Origin: Lachnospiraceae bacterium
GTDB lineage: Bacteria; Bacillota; Clostridia; Lachnospirales; Lachnospiraceae
Length of the DNA stretch: 46,080 nt
Direction: 5' to 3'
Assembly (NCBI GenBank): GCA_900757195.1
Contig: CAAEMZ010000032.1
Span: 1 to 46,080 of the forward strand
Shown here: positions 39,576 through 46,080 of the stretch, in pieces
How the letters are laid out: every line of letters begins with the position of its first letter
Position numbering within the stretch: the stretch's first letter is position 1
Program-made: the position numbers and the translations under genes
The notes under the pieces: model-generated
What the model was told of the DNA's origin: nothing
What the model saw: the letters and a program-made list of their open reading frames with translations, nothing else
Databases searched by the model: none

Positions 39576-40091
39576 ATGCCAGCGAATAAAAAAAGAAGAC
39601 AGAACATTCAACCATCGGGTTATTATATCGAAGGCAGCGCCGTTCGAAAGCTGGATACGCTCCCGGAGGAATATCCATCAAAGCGCAGAAGATCGGCAGA
39701 GCAGCGGGAACTTGCGGAGCGGAAAAAGAAACGGCAGATCGCACGAAAGAATCAGGAGAAAGCATTACGCCTTGATTTTACCTATACGCTGTTCTTACTT
39801 TTTTCAGTTGTCGTCACTGTGGCTGCCTGTGTGTTTTATCTGAACCTTCAGAATGAAATAACACGGACCAATGAACAGATTGCATCCTTAAAATCCGAAC
39901 TAAGCGTGGTTTCAAATGAAAATACAGCGATGGAAGAGCGGATTAACGGTGCGGTGGATTTGGCAGAGGTTTATCAGAAAGCAGTCAATGATTTTGGGAT
40001 GACGGCGATTACAGAAGGACAGATCCATTATTATTCCAATGAAAATCAGGATTACGTCCGTCAGTACGGACAGATACCAACCGATGATTAA
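39576..40091 (+). CDS. ftsL: FtsL-like septum protein
   Basis: The 171-residue protein is a bitopic membrane protein in the ftsL position. It has a basic cytosolic part (about 1-68, with runs such as RKKKRQIARKNQ), one helix (about 70-94, TLFLLFSVVVTVAACVFYL), and an extracellular coiled coil (about 95-140, leucine/isoleucine spaced). FtsL works with DivIC/FtsB and the PBP to start septal wall synthesis. Sequence is weakly conserved in this family, so the call depends on topology and position between rsmH and the PBP. AAAGGAG is 8 nt before the ATG at 39576. Confidence 0.82.
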   Translation: MPANKKRRQNIQPSGYYIEGSAVRKLDTLPEEYPSKRRRSAEQRELAERKKKRQIARKNQEKALRLDFTYTLFLLFSVVVTVAACVFYLNLQNEITRTNEQIASLKSELSVVSNENTAMEERINGAVDLAEVYQKAVNDFGMTAITEGQIHYYSNENQDYVRQYGQIPTDD

Positions 40092-40096
40092 TTATG

Positions 40097-40123
40097 AAAG
40101 CCCTCAGCTCACTGGGGGCTTTT
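40097..40123 (+). terminator. Weak intrinsic terminator between ftsL and the first PBP gene
   Basis: An 11-bp stem with one G-U pair, AAAGCCCTCAG (40097-40107) with CTGGGGGCTTT (40112-40122), closes on a CTCA loop and ends with a short T run. The T tract is only four before CC, so read-through is likely. It could lower PBP transcription relative to mraZ-rsmH-ftsL. Confidence 0.65.
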
Positions 40124-40153
40124 CCTTAAGACAGATAAACGAGGTGCAGCAGC

Positions 40154-42286
40154 TTGGCGAAACATTATAAATTTCCCGGAGCTCCGGTAAGAAAAAAGAA
40201 AAAACAGGAAAGAAAATTTGGGTCGGATAACCGGAAGAAGCTCGTAATTATATTCGTAATTCTTCTTGTATTTATATGCATTCTTATAGGAAGGCTTATA
40301 TTTATTAATCTGACCAGCAGCGATAAGTATGCCCGGATCGTTATGGCCCAGATGGACTATGACAGTAAAACGATTCCTTTCAAGCGGGGTGATATCCGTG
40401 ACAGAAACGGAACGGTACTGGCGGCCAGCGAGAAGGTCTACAATCTGGTTCTGGATCCTTATGTGGTTCTGAATTCCAACGGCGAATGTACGAAACCGAC
40501 GGCGGAGGCCATTGAAGAATTTTTCGGCATTGATGCGTCCGAGGTGTATAAAGTTCTGGATGACAGCCCGGAGAGCCGGTACATCGTTATGGCGAAAGAG
40601 CTGGATTACGATACGGTGAAGGCCTATCAGAATTTCATGGATTCTGAGGACGAATCCGACAAAGAAAAAAGTGCGTATGTGAAAGGCATCTGGTTCGAAG
40701 AGGAATACCTGCGGAAATACCCTTATGACAGTCTGGCCGCGGCCCTGATCGGTTTTACGGTCAAGGGAAACGAAGGCACCTGGGGTATTGAGGGTTATTA
40801 TAACGATATGCTGAACGGAACCGACGGCAGGGAATATGGCTATCTTTCTGAAGAATCCGACTTTGAACGGACGACCGTCGGCGCGGTCAATGGCTATAAT
40901 GTGGTATCCACCATTGATCTGAATATCCAGCGGATCGTTGAAAAATATATTACCAAATTAAATAATGAGCGGGGCAGTGAGAATACCGGCGTTATTGTTG
41001 CCAATCCGAATACGGGCGAAATTCTGGCGATGGCCAGTGCGCCGACATTCAATCTGAATGACCCGAGAGATTTGTCCACCTATTTTACAGAAGATGAAAT
41101 AGAGGCCATGTCCGACGAAGAAATTGTGAACTTTTATAATAAAGTATGGCGTAATTTCTGCGTCAGTGATACCTTTGAAGCCGGTTCCACCATTAAACCG
41201 CTGACCATCGGGGCAGCGCTGGATGAGCATAAAGTGTCTACGGAGGACAGCTTCTTCTGTGATGGCGGTGAAGACCTGTTTGACGGTTCCGGTACGCAGC
41301 ATATTGCCTGTCATAATACTTACGGTCACGGGACGACGACGCTTCAGGAAGCGATTATGTGGTCCTGTAATGATGCGCTGATGCAGATCGGCGCCAAACT
41401 CGGGACTTCGGATATGCTGAGATACCACCATCTCTATGGCTTTGGTGAGTATACCGGAATTGACCTTCCGGGCGAAGCCAGTGCAGAAAGCCTGATTTTC
41501 AATGAATCCACCATGGGAAGCTTCGAGCTGGCGACCAGTGCCTTCGGTCAGGGCTTTAACCTGAGTATGGTACAGATGGTGGCCGCCTTTTCTTCGATTG
41601 TCAACGGCGGACATTATTACCGGCCCCATGTGGTTAAAGAGATTGTCACCGACGGCGGAAATGTGGTGAAATCCTTTGATAAGGTGCTCGTGCAGAATAC
41701 ATTGTCCGAAGAAACCTGTAACTGGCTGAAAGAGGCCATGCATCAGACCGTTTCGGATGACGGCGTGAATACGACCGGTACAGCGGCACGGGTGGAAGGC
41801 TATACGATTGGCGGTAAGACCGGTACAGCGGAAAAAGTACCCCGTGGTTCCGGTAAATATGTGGTTTCCTTCATCGGCTTTGCGCCGGTGGAAAATCCAC
41901 AGGTTGTAGTCTATGTCGTTGTTGACGAACTCCAGGATAATCAGGAAGACAGTAGTGCGCCGACAAAAATGGCCGGTGATATTTTAAGTGAGGTTCTTCC
42001 GTATCTTCAGATATTCCCTTCAACGGGAACAGAGAGCGGTGAAACATCCGGTGAAAATACGGATCATATCTATCAGTGGGGTGCCGAAGGTGAAACCAAT
42101 GCCGACGGTACACCGGTGGAAAGCACAGCCGGAGCGGAGACCGAACCGGCAGCAGACGGCGGCCTTGAGGATTATCTGAGCCAGTGGACGGATGAAAACG
42201 GCGACGGTTATGATGATCTGACCGGGGAGTATTACTGGGACGACCTGGCAGAGTATATGGAGGCCAATGGCATAAACACGGAATAG
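40154..42286 (+). CDS. Class B penicillin-binding protein (FtsI/PBP2-like transpeptidase)
   Basis: This D,D-transpeptidase cross-links septal peptidoglycan in the divisome. The 710-residue protein has one N-terminal membrane helix (about 29-53), a dimerisation region starting RGDIRDRNGTVLAAS, and a transpeptidase domain with Ser345-T-I-Lys348 (AGSTIKP), SCN in WSCNDAL, and Lys555-T-G in GGKTGTAEK. After about residue 620 comes an acidic, Gly/Glu/Asp-rich tail of about 90 residues. The start is TTG at 40154 with GAGGTG 7 nt upstream; the next in-frame ATG would drop the helix. It has no PASTA domain. As the first of two PBPs it probably is the vegetative FtsI. Confidence 0.93.
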   Translation: MAKHYKFPGAPVRKKKKQERKFGSDNRKKLVIIFVILLVFICILIGRLIFINLTSSDKYARIVMAQMDYDSKTIPFKRGDIRDRNGTVLAASEKVYNLVLDPYVVLNSNGECTKPTAEAIEEFFGIDASEVYKVLDDSPESRYIVMAKELDYDTVKAYQNFMDSEDESDKEKSAYVKGIWFEEEYLRKYPYDSLAAALIGFTVKGNEGTWGIEGYYNDMLNGTDGREYGYLSEESDFERTTVGAVNGYNVVSTIDLNIQRIVEKYITKLNNERGSENTGVIVANPNTGEILAMASAPTFNLNDPRDLSTYFTEDEIEAMSDEEIVNFYNKVWRNFCVSDTFEAGSTIKPLTIGAALDEHKVSTEDSFFCDGGEDLFDGSGTQHIACHNTYGHGTTTLQEAIMWSCNDALMQIGAKLGTSDMLRYHHLYGFGEYTGIDLPGEASAESLIFNESTMGSFELATSAFGQGFNLSMVQMVAAFSSIVNGGHYYRPHVVKEIVTDGGNVVKSFDKVLVQNTLSEETCNWLKEAMHQTVSDDGVNTTGTAARVEGYTIGGKTGTAEKVPRGSGKYVVSFIGFAPVENPQVVVYVVVDELQDNQEDSSAPTKMAGDILSEVLPYLQIFPSTGTESGETSGENTDHIYQWGAEGETNADGTPVESTAGAETEPAADGGLEDYLSQWTDENGDGYDDLTGEYYWDDLAEYMEANGINTE

Positions 42287-42325
42287 TTTTAATATAGTAT
42301 ACTAAATGTCCGTGGAGAGTTTTTT

Positions 42326-44068
42326 GTGGAGACAAGAACTTATCATCGTAAAAAGTTGTTTATTGTATTACTGGGAATGACGGCGTTATTTCTGGTTTTA
42401 TTCCTGCGGATGTGGTACATTATGGTCAACCGTTCCCAGCACTATAAAGAACGTGCCGACGACCTGCATGAAAGAGAGCGGTTGATTAAAGCGGAGCGGG
42501 GCGTTATTTATGACCGGAATGGCGTAGCCCTTGCCACAAATAAATCCGTATGCACGATTTCAGTGATCCATAACCAGCTCAAAGATCCGGAAACTGTTAT
42601 CCGGGTGCTGGCGGAAACACTGGATATGGAAGAGGAAAAGGTCCGGAAACGGGTGGAAAAGGTCAGTTCTATCGAACGCATCCGTTCCAATGTTCCAAAG
42701 GAAACCGGTGATCTGATCCGAAGCTATAAGCTTGACGGTGTGATGGTGGATGAGGATTATTCCAGATATTATCCGTTTGACGATCTGGCGGCAAAAACCA
42801 TCGGTTTTACCGGCGGTGATAATCAGGGGATTATCGGCCTGGAGGTGAAGTATGATGATTATCTTCAGGGGGAGGAAGGGCGGATACTGACGGTTACGGA
42901 TGTCCGGGGGATTGAAGTGGAAAACAGCGCTGAAACCCGGGTGGAACCGGTCATGGGAGAAAGCCTTCATCTGAGTCTGGACTATAATATCCAGGCCTAT
43001 GTGACCCAGATTGCGGAAAAGGTGATGAAGCAGAAGCAGGCCAAAAGCGTTTCAGTGATTCTTATGAATCCTCAGAATGGAGAGCTGTATGCCATGGCCA
43101 ATGTGCCGGAGTTTCATCTGAATGAACCCTTTGTTCTGAATCCGCCGGTCAGCGGCACTGTCACTCAGGATATGCTGAATCAGATGTGGCGCAACGGCTG
43201 TATCAACGATACCTATGAACCGGGGTCAACCTTTAAGATTGTGACAGCGACGGCAGCTCTGGAAAAAGGAGTGGTGACGCTGAACGACAGGTTTTCCTGT
43301 CCGGGATTCCGCATTGTGGCAGACCGGCGGATCCGCTGTCATAAAGCCGGCGGCCACGGCTCGGAAACATTTACCCAGGGATTTATGAATTCCTGTAATC
43401 CGGTATTTATGGATGTGGGTGCCCGGGTGGGCATTGCAGGCATGTATGAATATTTTGAAAAACTGGGTCTGTTTGAAAAAACCGGTGTGGACCTTCCGGG
43501 AGAAGCGGCTTCCATCATGCATAAAATAGAAAACGTGGGAGCGGTGGAACTGGCCACCATATCCTTCGGCCAGTCCTTTCAGATTACGCCGCTGCAGCTT
43601 TTGAGGGCTGTCAGTGCTGTGATCAACGGCGGGAATCTGGTCACACCCCATTTCGGCATGTATACGACAGATGCCGGAGGCAATAAAAAGACCGTCTTTG
43701 ATTATCCGGTAAAAAGCGGGGCCATCAGCAGGGAGACATCGGAAACGATGAAAGAGCTTCTCGGTCTGGTTGTCTCAGAAGGTACCGGAAAAAACGGTCA
43801 GGTGGCGGGATATGCCGTTGGCGGAAAAACCGCAACTTCCCAGAAGCTTCCGAGAGGATCCGGAAAATACATTGCTTCGTTTATCGGGTTTTCTCCGGTG
43901 GAAAATCCTCAGATCATCGGTATTATTCTCATCGATGAGCCCGTCGGGGTTTACTACGGCGGTACCATTGCCGCCCCGGTCATGAGTGAGATTTACGATA
44001 TGGTTCTGCCCTATCTTTTTCCGGAGGACAGAGCGGTCGAAACGGAAACGGACGAAGAAATGTCCTGA
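42326..44068 (+). CDS. Second class B penicillin-binding protein (SpoVD/FtsI-like)
   Basis: The 580-residue transpeptidase has an N-terminal helix (about 10-33), RGVIYDRNGVALATN, Ser301-T-F-Lys304 in PGSTFKI, SCN in NSCNPVF, and Lys501-Thr-Ala in GGKTATSQK. The third motif is therefore KTA rather than the usual KTG. The start is GTG at 42326 with GGAG about 8 nt upstream. It follows the first PBP by 39 bp. In Bacillus the second PBP in this position is SpoVD, which makes spore cortex with SpoVE; the same role is possible here but not shown. No PASTA domains are present. Confidence 0.9.
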   Translation: METRTYHRKKLFIVLLGMTALFLVLFLRMWYIMVNRSQHYKERADDLHERERLIKAERGVIYDRNGVALATNKSVCTISVIHNQLKDPETVIRVLAETLDMEEEKVRKRVEKVSSIERIRSNVPKETGDLIRSYKLDGVMVDEDYSRYYPFDDLAAKTIGFTGGDNQGIIGLEVKYDDYLQGEEGRILTVTDVRGIEVENSAETRVEPVMGESLHLSLDYNIQAYVTQIAEKVMKQKQAKSVSVILMNPQNGELYAMANVPEFHLNEPFVLNPPVSGTVTQDMLNQMWRNGCINDTYEPGSTFKIVTATAALEKGVVTLNDRFSCPGFRIVADRRIRCHKAGGHGSETFTQGFMNSCNPVFMDVGARVGIAGMYEYFEKLGLFEKTGVDLPGEAASIMHKIENVGAVELATISFGQSFQITPLQLLRAVSAVINGGNLVTPHFGMYTTDAGGNKKTVFDYPVKSGAISRETSETMKELLGLVVSEGTGKNGQVAGYAVGGKTATSQKLPRGSGKYIASFIGFSPVENPQIIGIILIDEPVGVYYGGTIAAPVMSEIYDMVLPYLFPEDRAVETETDEEMS

Positions 44069-44073
44069 AATAC

Positions 44074-44102
44074 TTTACACAGCAGAGGTAAGGTATTATA
44101 AT
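44074..44102 (+). promoter_or_regulatory. SigmaA-type promoter for mraY
   Basis: TTTACA (44074-44079) and TATAAT (44097-44102) are 17 bp apart. The start near 44109 gives a leader of about 41 nt before mraY. It would let lipid I synthesis and the following wall genes be expressed apart from the upstream PBPs. Confidence 0.82.
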
Positions 44103-44149
44103 TAGTTATTTGGGTAAAATACGAAAGAAATTCAACGAGAGGTGTCATT

Positions 44150-45121
44150 ATGAAATATACAATTATATTGCCGGCGATGATCGCATTTGCCATCAGCGCA
44201 GTCCTGTGTCCTGTGATTATTCCATTTCTTCACAAACTGAAATTTGGTCAGTTTATCCGGGATGAGGGACCGGAATCCCATCAGAAAAAATCCGGAACTC
44301 CGACGATGGGCGGTGTTATTTTTATTGTCAGTGTGATTCTGACATCCCTTTTCTATATGAAGGATTATCCGTCGATTATTCCGGTGGCCTTTGCCACCCT
44401 TGGTTTCGGAATTATCGGTTTTATGGATGACTATATCAAAGTTGTCAAAAAGCGTAATCTCGGGCTGACACCGCTGCAGAAAATGGCGGGCCAGTTTCTT
44501 GTCACAGGTGTTTTCATTTATTATATGATGAATTTTACGGAGGTTGGAACCGGAATACTCATTCCGTTTACCGGAGGATATTCGAACGGTTTGTATTTAC
44601 AGCTTCCGTGGTGGCTGTTTATTGTTTTTATGTTTATTGTATTTCTTGGAACGACCAACGGTACAAACTTTACAGATGGTCTGGATGGTCTGCTTTCCAG
44701 TGTTACAGTGCTGGTTGCCGTATTTCTTACGGTGGTTGCTGCGGGAATCCACAGCGGTCTTTCACCGATCACGGCAGCCGTTGCGGGCAGCCTTCTTGGT
44801 TTCCTGCTCTTTAACGTCTATCCGGCACGGGTGTTCATGGGAGATACGGGGTCTCTGGCCCTTGGCGGTTTTGTTGCGGCAACAGCAAGTATGATGAATA
44901 TGCAGCTTTTTATAGTGATTTTCGGGCTCATTTATCTGGTCGAAGTTATTTCTGTGATGATACAGGTTGCTTATTTTAAGAAGACCGGAGGAAAACGTTT
45001 CTTTAAAATGGCGCCGATCCATCATCATTTTGAGCTGTGTGGATGGCCGGAAACAAAGGTAGTTGCCGTGTTTTCAATTGTTACGGCAGTTCTGTGCCTG
45101 ATTGGTTTTTTAGCACTTTAA
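44150..45121 (+). CDS. mraY: Phospho-N-acetylmuramoyl-pentapeptide transferase
   Basis: MraY makes lipid I from UDP-MurNAc-pentapeptide and undecaprenyl phosphate at the membrane. The 323-residue protein has about ten helices and the conserved loops RDEGPESHQKKSGTPTMGG, GFMDDYIKV (catalytic Asp pair), NFTDGLDGLLS (Mg-binding Asp), FMGDTGSLALGG and PIHHHFE. GAGAGGTG lies about 6 nt upstream of the ATG. A promoter of its own precedes it; murD follows 39 bp after it. Confidence 0.97.
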   Translation: MKYTIILPAMIAFAISAVLCPVIIPFLHKLKFGQFIRDEGPESHQKKSGTPTMGGVIFIVSVILTSLFYMKDYPSIIPVAFATLGFGIIGFMDDYIKVVKKRNLGLTPLQKMAGQFLVTGVFIYYMMNFTEVGTGILIPFTGGYSNGLYLQLPWWLFIVFMFIVFLGTTNGTNFTDGLDGLLSSVTVLVAVFLTVVAAGIHSGLSPITAAVAGSLLGFLLFNVYPARVFMGDTGSLALGGFVAATASMMNMQLFIVIFGLIYLVEVISVMIQVAYFKKTGGKRFFKMAPIHHHFELCGWPETKVVAVFSIVTAVLCLIGFLAL

Positions 45122-45160
45122 TATTGGAAGACAGAGCAGATAAACAGGAGGAAGATACAT

Positions 45161-46080
45161 ATGGATTTGAAGAATAAGAGGGTATTGGTTGCCGGAACCG
45201 GAATCAGCGGAATCGGAGCTGTCGGCCTGCTTATGCATACCGATGCCGATCTGATCCTTTATGATGGAAATGAAAAACTTTCTGTGGCGGAGATTCAGTC
45301 AAAGCTTTCCGGAGAAAAGGATATCCGGATCATTATCGGAGAACTGGATGACGCGGTCATCCGGACGCTGGATATTGCCGTGCTGAGTCCGGGAATACCG
45401 ACGGATGCGCCTTTTGTCAACCGCATGAGAGATGCGGGAGTATTCATCTGGGGTGAACTGGAGCTTGCGGATGAATTTGCGAAGGGGACGGTGCTGGCAA
45501 TTACCGGAACCAATGGAAAGACAACGACAACAACCCTTGTGGGTGAAATCCTTAAAAATTATTTTAAAGAAGTTTTTGTGGTCGGAAATATTGGTACGGC
45601 GTATACCGGCGTGGCGATGGATACGACAGAATCGTCGTATATTGTTGCGGAAACATCCAGTTTCCAGCTTGAGACCGTGGATGAATTTCATCCGAAGGTC
45701 AGCGCCATTTTAAATCTGACACCGGATCACTTAAATCGCCATCATACGATGGAAGGTTATGTGAATGCGAAGAAAAATATTATGATGAACCAGACGGCAG
45801 AGGATTTTGTGATTCTGAATTATGATGATCCGCTGACGAAGGCAATCGGTGAAACCGCAGCGCCTCAGGTGATTTATTTTTCAGGCACGCAGGTTCTTGA
45901 AAATGGTTATTATTTTGCGGATGAAAAAATCTTCTGCAGTGAAAACGGGAAGGCAGAAGAAATCTGCAGCGCCGGAGATCTGAAAATTCTCGGTCTCCAC
46001 AATATGGAAAATATTATGGCGGCTGTGGCGATGGCGCGGTGCGTGGATGTTCCGATGGATACCATCCGGAAAACGATTAC
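45161..46080 (+). CDS. murD: UDP-N-acetylmuramoylalanine--D-glutamate ligase (5' part, truncated by window end)
   Basis: MurD adds D-glutamate to UDP-MurNAc-L-alanine. The frame runs from the ATG at 45161 to the end of the window without a stop (306 complete codons), about two thirds of a normal protein (about 450). Visible are the Rossmann N-terminus RVLVAGTGISG, the P-loop AITGTNGKTTTT, GNIGTAY, ETSSFQLE, LNLTPDHLNRH with the catalytic His and Asp, and the LGLHNMENIMAA loop that starts the C-terminal domain. AGGAGG lies about 9 nt upstream. The next dcw genes (ftsW, murG and others) are expected beyond the window. Confidence 0.96.
   Translation, partial: MDLKNKRVLVAGTGISGIGAVGLLMHTDADLILYDGNEKLSVAEIQSKLSGEKDIRIIIGELDDAVIRTLDIAVLSPGIPTDAPFVNRMRDAGVFIWGELELADEFAKGTVLAITGTNGKTTTTTLVGEILKNYFKEVFVVGNIGTAYTGVAMDTTESSYIVAETSSFQLETVDEFHPKVSAILNLTPDHLNRHHTMEGYVNAKKNIMMNQTAEDFVILNYDDPLTKAIGETAAPQVIYFSGTQVLENGYYFADEKIFCSENGKAEEICSAGDLKILGLHNMENIMAAVAMARCVDVPMDTIRKTI

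Noticed and set aside
40958..41743. 261-residue antisense ORF inside the first PBP gene
   Set aside because: Antisense to the transpeptidase domain with no motif or start signal.

Overview
The window reads as a chromosomal segment of an anaerobic Clostridia, most likely a Lachnospiraceae member. The basis is gene order and family type: a complete trpEGDCFBA run, the Firmicutes cluster yicC-remA-gmk-rpoZ ... priA-def-fmt-(zinc peptidase)-rsmB-rlmN-prpC-prkC-rsgA-rpe-thiN, a clostridial division and cell-wall (dcw) cluster with two class B PBPs, RqcH, RemA, and an Rnf-type redox module. Strong AGGAGG-like ribosome binding sites and frequent ATGA start/stop overlaps fit this. The genus cannot be fixed from the sequence alone. 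I saw no tRNA, rRNA, CRISPR array, IS element or prophage.

Layout. (1) 1-5758: tryptophan operon, entered inside trpE, every gene intact after that, mostly translationally coupled. (2) 5861-9570: a LysM/GH18 spore-lytic type enzyme, then a two-component system encoded divergently (response regulator on minus, histidine kinase on plus). (3) 9720-15134: a compact accessory redox locus: a lipoprotein with two tandem domains, ApbE flavin transferase, RnfC, RnfD, RnfG and a small four-helix membrane protein. RnfA, RnfB and RnfE are absent. (4) 15339-16760: purC and an SGNH hydrolase. (5) 16858-18603: rqcH on minus. (6) 18702-36482: a long housekeeping block from yicC to an EamA transporter. sigA and an L,D-transpeptidase lie between rpoZ and priA, where many Firmicutes have coaBC. 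(7) 36494-36805: three 87-98 bp tandem repeats, the last of which supplies one arm of a bidirectional terminator. (8) 36807-37904: ychF on minus. (9) 38040-46080: dcw cluster mraZ-rsmH-ftsL-pbp-pbp-mraY-murD, with a promoter and a four-copy, 10-bp-phased MraZ operator at its head, a weak terminator after ftsL and a second promoter before mraY.

How the parts fit. The most distinctive locus is 9720-15134. Both flavin acceptor motifs expected for an Rnf-type outward electron path are visible (RnfD T160, RnfG T145) and the flavin transferase sits beside them. The cytoplasmic entry subunit RnfC has both Fe-S clusters. The ion-pumping and inner-membrane Fe-S subunits RnfA/E and the ferredoxin-side RnfB are missing. 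A four-helix protein with four cysteines and a two-domain lipoprotein take the remaining positions. This suggests a reduced, flavin-based electron-export device rather than a full Rnf complex; that reading is inference. The rest of the window is mostly conserved core genome, annotated in detail below.
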